DNA from: Streptomyces sp. NBC_00370
GTDB taxonomy: Bacteria; Actinomycetota; Actinomycetes; Streptomycetales; Streptomycetaceae
Assembly (NCBI RefSeq): GCF_036084755.1
Contig: NZ_CP107968.1
Span: 8,537,510 to 8,601,509, forward strand
Length of the DNA: 64,000 nucleotides
Direction of reading: 5' to 3'
A program made the translations under genes and the position numbers. Each line of letters starts with the position of its first letter. Position 1 is the first letter of the stretch. Under the pieces are notes generated by a model, which saw nothing but the letters and a program-made list of their open reading frames with translations, was not told the origin of the DNA and did not search any database. Positions 16,492 through 24,940 of the stretch are shown one piece after another.

Positions 16492-17892
16492 TACTGCAAC
16501 GGTCTTTGTTCTGATGGGTGGTTGGTTTCTGGTGGGGTGTGGCCTCGTCGTTTGTAGTGGCTGATGCGGGCTTGGAATTGTCGTCGTCGGCGCCAGTGTG
16601 ACCAGTGCAGGACATGGTCGATGAGGTTGGCGCGGGGCCGGGTCAGGCGGGTTGTCAGTCGCCGGATTTCGGGGAGGGTCAGGGCGATGAGCTGGGAGGA
16701 TCCGTTTCTGCTTTCTCCGTGTCGAGCGCGCGGGCCCGCAGAACGGTCAGGCAGGCGTGGGCGGCCATGGCGAGGGTGATGTGGCGGTGCCAGCCGGGGT
16801 AGCGGCGGACCTGGTAATCGTCCGGGCCGCACTCCTGCTTCGCGGTTTGGAAGCATTCCTCAACGGCCCACCGGCTGCCGGCGACGCGGATCAGCTCGTC
16901 GAGTGTGGTCTCGGCGGGGCAGTAGGCGATGTAGTAGGAGATCTCCGTCGGTCGGCTGACGCTGCGACGGGCGATGACCCAGTGCCGGCGGTCCTCGCGG
17001 TGCCAGGGACGGACCTCGACCCTGGCCCAGTCGTAGACGCGTGGGCTGTGGGCGCCGTTGCCGCAGGAGCGGCGTTTCCACTTCTGCCGGGGCAGGTGGG
17101 GAAACAGGTCGTGGACCGGGTGGTCCATGGCCCAGCGGGTGACGACGGTGTCGTGGCGGGTGGTGGCCATGACATGGAAGACATCGGCCTGCTCGAGTTC
17201 GGTCCGCCAGCCTTTGGAAAAGCCGTAGGCGGCGTCCGCGGTCACCCACCGGAACGGGATCTTCTCGGTGATCGCGCGTCGGACCATCGCTTTGGCGATG
17301 ACGACTTTCGTCTCGAAGGCGACGTCGTCGCCGACGCCGGCAGCCTGGCAGCGTTCGCGGTCATCGGTCCATGACGTGGGCAGATACAGGCGGCGGTCGA
17401 TCAAGGTGCGGCCGCGTTCTGCGGCATAGGCAAGGAAAACCCCGACCTGACAATTCTCTGTCCGCCCCGCGGTGCCCGAATATTGGCGTTGGACGCCGGC
17501 CGAGCGGACGCCCTTCTTCAAGAATTCGGTGTCGTCCACGATCAGCACTGCGTCCGGGTCGCCGAGATGCTCCACGACGTAGTCGCGGACGTCGTCGAGG
17601 ACCTCATCGGCGTCCCAGTCACACCGGTTCAGCAGCCGGTGCATGCGGTCGGGAGCCGCGTGGCCGGCCTCCTCCGCGAGCGTCCAGCCGTTCTTCCGCT
17701 CCAACGGAGCGATCAGCCCCCGCATATAGGCCAGTGCTGACTCCCGCGGCTCCGACCGAGCGAATCGGTGCACGAACCGCTCGTGCAACTCACCCAGACC
17801 TGCTGCCCACGCCCTGACCTCACCCAGTTCCCCACCCATAGTCAGATCAGCGACTGTCCTGGCCACCAGTCACGCCAAAGACCGTTGCAGTA
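16492..17892. mobile_element. Complete IS701-family insertion sequence (1401 bp)
   Basis: The ends TACTGCAACGGTCTTTG (16492-16508) and CAAAGACCGTTGCAGTA (17876-17892) are perfect 17-bp terminal inverted repeats. CTAG flanks both sides (16488-16491 and 17893-17896), the 4-bp target duplication expected for IS701 elements (YTAR). The single transposase gene inside is intact, so the element may still be mobile. It sits in the SpoIIE part of a sensor gene. Confidence 0.92.
16679..17866 (-). CDS. IS701-family transposase
   Basis: The 395-residue protein has the IS701/DDE_5 pattern: VLIVDDTEFLKKGVRSAGVQ (first Asp), a second Asp in FRWVTADAAYGFSKGWR, and the Glu block AGSRWAVEECFQTAKQECG followed by DDYQVRRYPGWHRHITLAMA. 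It occupies nearly the whole element, starting 26 bp inside the right terminal repeat, and is uninterrupted. It catalyses cut-and-paste movement with a 4-bp CTAG-type target. Its sequence looks young compared with the other IS relics in this window. Confidence 0.92.
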   Translation of the reverse strand: MARTVADLTMGGELGEVRAWAAGLGELHERFVHRFARSEPRESALAYMRGLIAPLERKNGWTLAEEAGHAAPDRMHRLLNRCDWDADEVLDDVRDYVVEHLGDPDAVLIVDDTEFLKKGVRSAGVQRQYSGTAGRTENCQVGVFLAYAAERGRTLIDRRLYLPTSWTDDRERCQAAGVGDDVAFETKVVIAKAMVRRAITEKIPFRWVTADAAYGFSKGWRTELEQADVFHVMATTRHDTVVTRWAMDHPVHDLFPHLPRQKWKRRSCGNGAHSPRVYDWARVEVRPWHREDRRHWVIARRSVSRPTEISYYIAYCPAETTLDELIRVAGSRWAVEECFQTAKQECGPDDYQVRRYPGWHRHITLAMAAHACLTVLRARALDTEKAETDPPSSSP

Positions 17893-18039
17893 CTAGGTCT
17901 GCCGGCAGGTCGCGTTGGCGCATTCGCGAATGGTGGCTTCCTCGGCGAGATGGTCTGTACGTCTGCAGCAACGCTACGGCACGCAGAGTGGGGGACCGGT
18001 CCGATCAAGTTCAGTACTTGGACTGGACAGCAAAGGGCC

Positions 18040-20445
18040 TCAAAAGAGCCGTTGTGCAAGGTCTGCAACCGCGGGTCCGTCAGCGGTGGCGAGCAGCGTG
18101 CGGAGGTCTGCACAGGCGTCGTGATGAGCGAGGGAGTCCATGCCCGTTCTGCGCAGTGCTTTGGCCCAGCTGACATCGTCGCCGGTTTGGGGGGTGAGCA
18201 GTGCCAGGCCGGTTTCGCTATCAACTCGGGTGGTGAGGCCACTTTGCAGAGCGGGCCAGCGGGCTGTGATCTCAGCGAGGGTGATGAGGTGCATGGCGTC
18301 TTCGACAGAGAGGGCTTGTGTGGTGCCCTCTTTATAGGCGAGGACGCGCAGGTAGAACTGCCACACCGTCAAGAGCCGTTTGGCTTCCCGGATGGACAGG
18401 TGGCGCTGGGCGCTCAGTCTGTCCTGCAGGTGATTACGTATGACTGGGTGTGTTTCCAGCGCGAGTACTTGGGTTTCAAGTTCGGGCTGCGGAGCTGCCG
18501 TGCCTGTTGAGGCCAGGTGCACTGCTGGAGGGCCGACTGGTGCGGTTGGTGCAGTGTTGATTTCGGTTGATTGAACGGGTCCCAGCAGGCTGCTCATGGC
18601 GGCTACGACGCTGTGGTGGGCGATGGGGGGAAGGGTGACGGGGAGTTGGATGAGCTTCCGCAGGAACGTCCATCCCCAGGAAGGGTCCTGGTGGCCTGCC
18701 TGTCCTTGCGTTGAGGCGAGATCGGAGTAGGCGCGATCGAGATGGGCTGCGACGACGGCGGAGTCCAGTCCGAGAACGAAGCGGCATGGGACCGCATTCG
18801 GCTCGACGGGGTGATGCAAGCTGTGGAGCGCTCCGGAGAGGAAGAGGTTGATGGCCTCGAATACTTCGGCGGTTGCGCGGGCTGAGCAGCGGTCTAGATC
18901 GTCGATGAACACGATGAGCTCGCGGCCGCTGAGCCAGATTGTTTCCAGGAGGTCGCTGATGTCGTGCTGGACGAGATAGAGGTAGCCGGACCGGGCGTTG
19001 TAGTAGGGGTCGCGCAGTGCGTTGTCTGATCCGGGCGCCGGGGCGGCGAATGCAGCGCTGAGTACGGGACCGTCGAGAATCTCTCCTGGCAGGAAGGACT
19101 GTGCCCGCCCGAGCAGGAAACGAAAGAGGGTGTGCACGAGCCCTATGGACAGAATAGCGAGTGGGAGTCCGATGGCCAGGAGTGCGGCGTTCGTGGTGTG
19201 GCCCCACCACGTGTAGTGCGTATCTGCTTTGGCCAGCTGCGCTACGACTGGGACGACCAAGGCAAAGACGCCCACTCGCAGGAAGGGCGACAGGAGCCGC
19301 CGACTAACGGTACGGCGCAGATGATGGCGATCGAGCCGTTCGGTGTTACGGCGCAGCCAGTACGCTTCACGGACGCGGCCGGCGGTGCCCTGCGCGCTGC
19401 GTGAAGCTTCCACGATCTCGCGAGAGAGTCCGGCCCAGATCTGATCGCTCGTTTGATACGCCCATGGATTGAAGCGAACCGTTACCACCGTGCGAGGGGT
19501 TGCCGGAGGGGAAGGTTTGCCGCGCAGCAGGGGCCAATTGCTGTCCTTGCTCTTGGCATCCGACCGGTGTTGGTTGAGTAGAATTCTGATAGCGGAGCGT
19601 ACGGGCAGGTTGCGGCGGCGCAGCTTTAGCAGCCATTTGTGTGCCTGATTCTTCCGATGCTGCCAGCGGCCAAAGGGTGCCGGAATCAGGTCCTGCTGGC
19701 GGGCGATGACCTCCTTCTCGATGAGTTGCATGATCGTGGATTTGCCTGACCCCCATGGCCCCTCGATTGCTACTACGGAGGGGCCAGTACCGTCCTCTGC
19801 GATCAGTCCATTCGCTGGCGAGGAGCTTGCCTCGGTCGGCGTGAGCAGGTCGGCCACCGCGGACACCAGGGCCATGCGATCGAGTAGGTCACTGCGTGCC
19901 GGCCGGTCAGCGAAGCCTCTGAAGTGGACGGCGCCCTTATCGAGGGCCGATCTATCAGACGAGCCTCCTAGAGCGGCTTCTCGCTCAAGCCGCTCGCGCT
20001 CGAAGCGGGCCAGAAGATCGGCAGAGGGGTCGAGTAGGGCAGAGCGCGGTACATCGGGGTGTGCATCAAGCTGCTGATCGAGCCAGCGCGCGCCCAACCA
20101 GTCACCGATGAAAGGGAAGCTGCCCCGCAGTTCGTGAAACCACCGCAGATCACCCGGTGTGGGGTCCACGGCGCACACCAAGTGCCACTTGTCCGGAGGA
20201 TTCCTGGCCGCTACCCTTTCCAGATTTTGGCGGACCTGGCGACGGCGACTGGTGGTCATGGCCCCAGCGAAGGCCCTGATCTCATAGGCCACACGCTCAC
20301 CGGCTGTCGTCTCCGCCACCACGTCGACGTCGCCCACATCGTGTGAGGGTACGCGAGCGAGAGGATCCACTCGCAGCAGCAGCATGGTGACCACGGCATG
20401 AAACTGCTGGTAGTTGGCCGTAAGCCGGTCCCACGGGTAACTCAC
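18040..20445 (-). CDS. KAP-family P-loop NTPase with nuclease-like N-terminal domain
   Basis: The 801-residue protein has three parts. Residues 1-130 resemble a PD-(D/E)xK-type fold: Asp39/Asp41 in VGDVDVVAE, Glu55 in VAYEIR with Arg57 where Lys is usual, then a helix and a beta strand (KWHLVCAVDPTPGDLRWFHE). The KAP NTPase follows, with Walker A GPWGSGKST (229-237) and Walker B ELIVFIDDLDRC (about 509-520). Two membrane helices (about 385-405 and 418-442) are inserted between them, the family hallmark. KAP proteins anchor complexes at the inner membrane face and occur in mobile and defence islands. It lies next to a hypothetical gene and IS elements. The activity of the N-terminal domain is uncertain because of the Lys-to-Arg change. 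Confidence 0.82.
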   Translation of the reverse strand: MSYPWDRLTANYQQFHAVVTMLLLRVDPLARVPSHDVGDVDVVAETTAGERVAYEIRAFAGAMTTSRRRQVRQNLERVAARNPPDKWHLVCAVDPTPGDLRWFHELRGSFPFIGDWLGARWLDQQLDAHPDVPRSALLDPSADLLARFERERLEREAALGGSSDRSALDKGAVHFRGFADRPARSDLLDRMALVSAVADLLTPTEASSSPANGLIAEDGTGPSVVAIEGPWGSGKSTIMQLIEKEVIARQQDLIPAPFGRWQHRKNQAHKWLLKLRRRNLPVRSAIRILLNQHRSDAKSKDSNWPLLRGKPSPPATPRTVVTVRFNPWAYQTSDQIWAGLSREIVEASRSAQGTAGRVREAYWLRRNTERLDRHHLRRTVSRRLLSPFLRVGVFALVVPVVAQLAKADTHYTWWGHTTNAALLAIGLPLAILSIGLVHTLFRFLLGRAQSFLPGEILDGPVLSAAFAAPAPGSDNALRDPYYNARSGYLYLVQHDISDLLETIWLSGRELIVFIDDLDRCSARATAEVFEAINLFLSGALHSLHHPVEPNAVPCRFVLGLDSAVVAAHLDRAYSDLASTQGQAGHQDPSWGWTFLRKLIQLPVTLPPIAHHSVVAAMSSLLGPVQSTEINTAPTAPVGPPAVHLASTGTAAPQPELETQVLALETHPVIRNHLQDRLSAQRHLSIREAKRLLTVWQFYLRVLAYKEGTTQALSVEDAMHLITLAEITARWPALQSGLTTRVDSETGLALLTPQTGDDVSWAKALRRTGMDSLAHHDACADLRTLLATADGPAVADLAQRLF

Positions 20446-21222
20446 CGGCCAAGGATACGATCACGGCGAAGCTTTCGCTCTGCTTTGCCGAAGATCACCG
20501 TCATCCTCCCTTTGGGCGCTTTGCGGAGCGAGCGAACCACCAGTCGGCCGACATCACCCCCGGCCAGGCATCCCTCACCCCACATGGGGCCCTCCATCGA
20601 ACTGCTCACGCGGCTGCGCGCCAACGGGCGCGCCGACACGTGGGTTCCGGCCTTCGACCAGGCGTGGGCTAGCGCACTCGAGGAATCCCGCCGTCTTTCT
20701 CCCTCGCCGGGCTGTACGGGGTCGTCCAGGTCTGGCAGGGCCGTCTCGCCTCCGGCCCGGCGGTCATGTCATCGTGTTCGTCGCCTCCGGATACGACGCC
20801 AGCGGCTTCTTCGACACGGCGGAGCTGCGGAGCCGGCGCCGGTCTGTGGACAGCCGTACGCTGTCCGCTTCTCCGCACCTGCCTTCCCCTTGCCGTACTG
20901 AGACTGACACGTTCAGCCGTTGAGCAGGCACGGTGTCACGCCCTCAGCCTGTACACGACGGAGGCTTGTCCTGCCGAGGCTGCTCTTCGTGGGCGGGCCG
21001 GGGTGAACGACAGAAGGCGCCGTTGGACTACGCCGCTTCCGCGGCGGCCGGCCGCTTCGTGACCTGCTTGAGCGTTGCCCAGTTCGGGTGCGTCGTCACC
21101 GTCACGGCCAGCTCGATCAGCCGCTCCCGGAACGGTGCGCAAGTCCTTGGAGCGCTGACGCAGTAAACCCGTCTGCAAGCCATGGAGCCCGCAGAGTCCC
21201 TGGGGGCTCCGGTGTAGGGGAG
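20446..21222. other. Region of relics between KAP and the 21223 gene
   Basis: No intact gene is convincing. Apart from the 20580-20885 relic, the minus strand at 21056-21160 reads FRERLIELAVTVTTHPNWAT then LKQVTKRPAAAEAA stop, the tail of an unrecognised protein. A related tail (FWERLIELSVTV) occurs near 47290. Confidence 0.5.
20580..20885 (+). pseudogene. Relic of a small actinomycete protein (possibly DUF6247-like)
   Basis: Three overlapping plus frames rebuild LRANGRADTWVPAFDQAWAS, ALEESRR, then FSLAGLYGVVQVWQGRLASG and FVASGYDASGFFDTAELRSR. The pattern recalls small antitoxin-neighbouring actinomycete proteins that I associate with DUF6247, from memory only. At least two frameshifts make it non-functional. 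Confidence 0.35.
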
Positions 21223-22086
21223 TTACAGCAAAGGGTGCTGGAGTTCCCGATGCTCGAGCTCTGAAAGAGGGACGTCACACATAGCCGGCAGCATCACCAG
21301 GATCGAAGTGGTAAGGACGTCCTGTCCTGAACTCGTTCCAGGTACAGCTCCTCCGGAGCGGGCTCGTAGCAGGACGCCCTCGATCACGGTGTCAAATAGT
21401 TCGGCTAGGTCGCGGGCGGTTAATCCCGGACGCAGGGTCAGCCCATACCCAGCGAGTAACACCTCGTACAACTGGGTCCACTCATTGATCATTTCGTGTT
21501 CAATGCGGCGTACGGCCTCTTGGATCTTTGGCTGTCGAGGCAGCGCTGCTTGGAGAAATGTCTGGAGGGTGACGACCGGATCGTCGAGTGCCGACGCTAT
21601 CTCTGCTTGCGCGGCTTCACGGATCAGTTCCGCGAGTGGCAATTCGGCTGCAGCTTGCGTGAACTCGGCGGTCATCCTCTTGACCCGCCGCAAGGTGGGC
21701 GCTGATCGGAATATGTAAGCGATCAGGTCCGTGATGTACGCGTGATGATGAGCCCATGTGTCCACGTACCGCTGCCGGCTCAGCGACTCCGAGAGCCACG
21801 CATCCGGCACCACCACAGGAGCCAGCTTCATCAAGTGCTCGCCGCCCATGTTGGGAAAGAGCTTCATCTCCGGAACATCAGCAGAGGGAAGACCACCCGA
21901 GAGGTGATGCTCAAAGAGTGAGTAGGCACCGAGATCGCAGAATGCGCGGGTTATCGGATCTCTGGCCCAATGCTGCCGCGTCTTCGCCGTGCGGCTGAGT
22001 CTGACTTCCTGGAAGACAAGCGAGAGGTCCTCATCGTCCTCCCCATTCCAAAGCGCCACCCAACTAGGCCAGTCCCAATGCGTCAA
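21223..22086 (-). CDS. Hypothetical all-helical protein, TetR C-terminal-like
   Basis: The 287-residue protein starts MTHWDWPSWVALWNGEDDED. It contains a long helical region with RRVKRMTAEFTQAAAELPLA, and its second half (AALPRQPKIQEAVRRIEHEM then GLTARDLAELFDTVIEGVLL) reads like the ligand-binding half of TetR regulators. No N-terminal helix-turn-helix with the usual TetR spacing is obvious. It may be a divergent regulator or a helical partner of the neighbouring KAP protein. No ortholog is recognised. It is transcribed in the same direction as KAP but separated by about 0.8 kb of relics. Confidence 0.6.
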   Translation of the reverse strand: MTHWDWPSWVALWNGEDDEDLSLVFQEVRLSRTAKTRQHWARDPITRAFCDLGAYSLFEHHLSGGLPSADVPEMKLFPNMGGEHLMKLAPVVVPDAWLSESLSRQRYVDTWAHHHAYITDLIAYIFRSAPTLRRVKRMTAEFTQAAAELPLAELIREAAQAEIASALDDPVVTLQTFLQAALPRQPKIQEAVRRIEHEMINEWTQLYEVLLAGYGLTLRPGLTARDLAELFDTVIEGVLLRARSGGAVPGTSSGQDVLTTSILVMLPAMCDVPLSELEHRELQHPLL

Positions 22087-22283
22087 GGGTTCCCTCCGGA
22101 GTGCCGCATATCAGTGAGCAGTGGGTCAAGTCAAGGGCACTTGTGAGTGTCCCCCAGCCGTCGCTGCTCTCAGTGTGCTGGACCAAGGAGCCTTCCGGGG
22201 GAGCATCGCCAAGATCCCCTGACTCCCGTCGGTGTTGCGTCGGAAGCTCATCTCACCGGCGTCACACAGACTTGGGAGCTGAC

Positions 22284-22508
22284 ATGGCACGCATAAACCA
22301 CACGAGTACGGTTCTGCTGGCACTCACCGCGACTATCGCCTCTCTTGGAGGTTGCGTAGCGCTTCTTCTGGCCTTGGAAGAACTGATGGCAGCACATAGT
22401 TCTGTCTTTGCGGCTCTGTGCACCGTAGCCAGGGCGTCTTTTACGGCTTCTACTGCACTGGCCAGCCTTCGACGTCGGCACGAACGGAAGCCGTCCAAGG
22501 TCACTTAA
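22284..22508 (+). CDS. Small putative membrane protein
   Basis: From ATG 22284 (GGGAGCTGAC ribosome site) the product has 74 residues with two hydrophobic stretches: VLLALTATIASLGGCVALLL (residues about 10-29) and VFAALCTVARASFTASTALA. A basic tail (RRRHERKPSKVT) suggests an inside C-terminus. The family is unknown. The strong hairpin 20 bp after the stop supports a real transcription unit. Confidence 0.45.
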   Translation: MARINHTSTVLLALTATIASLGGCVALLLALEELMAAHSSVFAALCTVARASFTASTALASLRRRHERKPSKVT

Positions 22509-22527
22509 TCTTGACCATGCCCGGCTG

Positions 22528-22561
22528 GAGGTGGCACACCGAGGAAACGGTGTGCCACCTC
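22528..22561. terminator. 14-bp stem hairpin, probable bidirectional terminator
   Basis: Bases 22528-22541 pair perfectly with 22548-22561 (core GGTGGCACACCG / CGGTGTGCCACC) around AGGAAA. It follows the small membrane protein gene on the plus strand and the helicase relic on the minus strand. Confidence 0.75.
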
Positions 22562-22624
22562 GTCAGTTGCCCAGTCCATGCCCAGCTCGCGCAGCGCGTC
22601 CAGCTGATCAGCTGTGGGGCCTTG
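22555..22624 (-). pseudogene. Helicase-associated domain C-terminal relic
   Basis: The minus strand encodes GPTADQLDALRELGMDWATD, the end of the helicase-associated domain. The intact helicase at the right end of this window finishes with the closely similar LTAEQLAALAELGMDWA. Only the last ~25 residues remain, cut by the IS3 element on the other side. Confidence 0.6.
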
Positions 22625-22688
22625 ACCCCTGATGTTGGACACACGAGACACTGGATCCTGCGGATCTGAGAACGGACATCTCGTGGTC

Positions 22689-22988
22689 ATGAAGAACTAC
22701 CCGCCGAAGTTCAAGGCGGACGCGGTCGCGCTGTACGAGTCGCGGCCCGATGCGACGATCAGGTCGGTCGCCGCCGATCTGGGGATCAATCCGGAGACCT
22801 TGCGGAACTGGGTTCGGGCGGCCGGAGTGAGTCGTCCACAGGGACGCCGGACGCAGGAACCGACCCAGCCGCCGGCACCGCTGGAAGCGGAGAACGCCGC
22901 TCTGCGGAAGAAGGTCCGTGAGCTGGAGGAGGAGCGCGAGATCCTGCGCAAAGCGGCGAAGTATTTCGCCGGGGAGACGCGCTGGTGA
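22689..22988 (+). CDS. IS3 transposase OrfA (helix-turn-helix subunit)
   Basis: From ATG 22689 the 99-residue protein shows the IS3 OrfA helix-turn-helix (YPPKFKADAVALYESRPDAT then VAADLGINPETLRNWVRAAG) and a leucine-zipper helix (AALRKKVRELEEEREILRKA). It ends KYFAGETRW, overlapping orfB by 4 bp, where a programmed frameshift normally makes OrfAB. The GTG at 22683 is a possible alternative start. Intact by itself, but its partner is broken. Confidence 0.85.
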   Translation: MKNYPPKFKADAVALYESRPDATIRSVAADLGINPETLRNWVRAAGVSRPQGRRTQEPTQPPAPLEAENAALRKKVRELEEEREILRKAAKYFAGETRW

Positions 22989-23514
22989 ACCGCTTCCAGC
23001 GCGTCGCCGACCTCCAGCGCCGCTGCGGCGTGAAGCGGCTGTGCAGCATCCTCGGCGTCAGGCGCTCGAGCTTCTACTACTGGCGCCGGACAGCCGCGGA
23101 CCGGGCCGTCCGGCAGGCGGCCGACGCGAAGCTGGCCGACCGGATACGGGCCGTGCACCAGGAATCGGACGGTACCTACGGAGCCCCACGGATCACCGCC
23201 GAGCTCCGCGAGACGAGGGGAGAGGCGGTCAACCACAAACGCGTCGCAAGGATCATGCGGGCGTCCGGGATCGAGGGAGTCCGGTTGCGCCGCCGGCACC
23301 GCACCACCGTCCCCGACCCAGCAGCGGTCAAGGCTCCGGACCTGATCGGCCGCGACTTCAGCGCCGAGAAGACAAACACAAAGTACGTCGGCGACATCAC
23401 CTACCTGCCTATCGAGGGTGGGAAGTTCTGCTATCTGGCGACCGTCATCGACCTCGCGTCACGACGTCTGGCCGGCTGGGCAATCGCCGACCACATGCGC
23501 GCGGGTCTCGTGAC
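22985..23514 (+). pseudogene. IS3 transposase OrfB, 3' truncated
   Basis: The frame reads MNRFQRVADLQRRCGVKRLC, DGTYGAPRITAELRETRGEA and the catalytic-core start KYVGDITYLPIEGGKFCYLA followed by TVIDLASRRLAGWAIADHMR. This gives the first two Asp residues of the DDE triad; the Glu region is absent because the gene stops matching near 23510. The open frame continues to 23671 only as read-through of foreign sequence. Confidence 0.8.
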
Positions 23515-23714
23515 TGGACCTGGTGCTCGCTCACTCGGCCCTCGGCGAACCCGAAGCTGCCGTGCTCGTCACACGGGAAGCTCTGGGGGCCGGACGCCTC
23601 GTACAGTCGGTTCGAGGTCGCGCGAAACAGGTGAACCGACAACTGCGCATCGACCATCTCGCGCACCCTGACGTCATGGCGCTAAACGAGGAAGTACGTT
23701 TCCTGACTGCCTGA
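23515..23714 (+). pseudogene. TPR tail of an XRE-type regulator (relic)
   Basis: The plus frame ending TGA 23712-23714 reads LVLAHSALGEPEAAVLVTRE then ALGAGRLVQSVRGRAKQVNR. This is the C-terminal TPR repeat typical of Streptomyces XRE regulators. The helix-turn-helix part is missing, replaced by the truncated IS3 orfB. Confidence 0.55.
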
Positions 23715-23788
23715 CGACACCGTGGTCGGCCCGATGTCTTCCGTGCAGGCCACCCAGCAAGCGTCAGCGGCGGGACGTGCGGGGGCGT

Positions 23789-24892
23789 CTACCAGCTGGT
23801 GGGGCCGGTGAGTTCGGTGAAGGACTGGCGGGGCGCTCTGGGGATACCGAGGCGTTCGCGAGCGTGGTGAACGGCCGCGAGCTGATCCGCTGCCGGCGGC
23901 CCCCAGTTGAAAAGCTCAAGGGCCTGTTCCGGGGTGGCCAGGACCCGGGTGTACATGCGGCCGGTGGCGGGGTCGGCGCGCATGGGACCGATGCTGCGAA
24001 GGGCGGCGGCGTAGCGGAGGCGCGCGTACGGGTCACCGTCGGCGGTGAGGTAGCCGAGGTAGTGAGGATCGCCGAGTTGGGCGGCGGCTTCTTCGTCGGC
24101 TTCGCGGATCAGGGTGGCGACGGGACTGTCCTGGTCCTCGGGTTCGGGTGTGCCGCCGGGAAGGCAGGCAGCCCCGGTATCGGGTTCGAGGAGGACCAGG
24201 ACCCGGCCGTCCGGCGCGAAAAGCCAGCCCCACGACTGGCGCACCGTGAGAAGCGCGGTGGGGACCGGGCCGGTCCGAAACTCGTAGTGGGACTGGTCAC
24301 GGGCGGTGCGCAGCACACCGACACGGTCGAGGACGGTGGGGGCGATCGGGTGGCCGTCTTCCAGGAGCACCGGGCCGCCGCCGTTGAGGCGGGCGCGGAG
24401 CGCGGACATTGCTCGGCGGGCGTCGCTGGGTGACAGCAGGTCGGGCAGGCGGGCGGGTTCCACGAGCTCGATGGAAGTGATCTCCTGTTCGGGCAGGCAG
24501 ACAGCATCGATCCGGTCGTCGGTCCAGGTGCCGCCGTCGTAGACGAAGATGGCCTCGCCGGGGAACCGCATGACGGCCGGCGCGCTGGAATTCGTGGGGG
24601 AGACCCAGTCGACGGCGAGGCCGTGGGCGATGGTCATGGTGACGCCGAGTTCCTCGTGCAGTTCACGTGCGGCGGCGTGCGAGGGAGACTCACCCGCGTC
24701 GATGCCGCCGCCCGGCAGGAGGCAGGTGGTGCGGTAGTCGACGTGCTGCACCAGCACGCGGCCGCAGCTGTCGGTGATCAGCACGGAGACACCTGCCCAC
24801 AGCGCGGCGGAGGCACGCAGCGCCCCGTACGCCTCGTCGGTCATCAGGGGGCCCGGCAGATCGTCAGGGGCGGACGTTGGGATCGTTGTCAT
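23789..24892 (-). CDS. Tandem two-domain Nudix hydrolase
   Basis: The 367-residue protein contains two Nudix folds. The first (about residues 30-165) has a full consensus box, GIDAGESPSHAAARELHEEL then GV. The second (about 205-340) has GTPEPEDQDSPVATLIREAD then EEAAA, where the usual Gly after EE is replaced, so its activity is less certain. Nudix enzymes cleave nucleoside diphosphates linked to other groups, using Mg2+ bound by the box glutamates. The substrate is unknown. It is the last gene of a long minus-strand block in which four proteins carry seven Nudix domains. No signal peptide; cytosolic. Confidence 0.9.
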   Translation of the reverse strand: MTTIPTSAPDDLPGPLMTDEAYGALRASAALWAGVSVLITDSCGRVLVQHVDYRTTCLLPGGGIDAGESPSHAAARELHEELGVTMTIAHGLAVDWVSPTNSSAPAVMRFPGEAIFVYDGGTWTDDRIDAVCLPEQEITSIELVEPARLPDLLSPSDARRAMSALRARLNGGGPVLLEDGHPIAPTVLDRVGVLRTARDQSHYEFRTGPVPTALLTVRQSWGWLFAPDGRVLVLLEPDTGAACLPGGTPEPEDQDSPVATLIREADEEAAAQLGDPHYLGYLTADGDPYARLRYAAALRSIGPMRADPATGRMYTRVLATPEQALELFNWGPPAADQLAAVHHARERLGIPRAPRQSFTELTGPTSW

Positions 24893-24940
24893 GATTTCTC
24901 CGATGGGGACAGGGCGGTGGGTGGTGCGGATGGCGGGCTG

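Larger units (their letters stand above)
22629..23515 (+). mobile_element. IS3-family element, right end deleted
   Basis: The left boundary lies near TGATGTTGGACACACGAGAC, which resembles an IS3 terminal repeat. orfA is intact; orfB is cut near 23515 before the last catalytic Glu, and no right terminal repeat follows. The DNA beyond encodes the tail of an unrelated regulator, so a deletion fused the two. Confidence 0.75.

Noticed and set aside
17897..18039. Continuation of the SpoIIE domain right of the IS701 element
   Set aside because: Neither forward frame after the CTAG duplication shows SpoIIE motifs (VGDV-H-G, D-G), so I did not extend the pseudogene.
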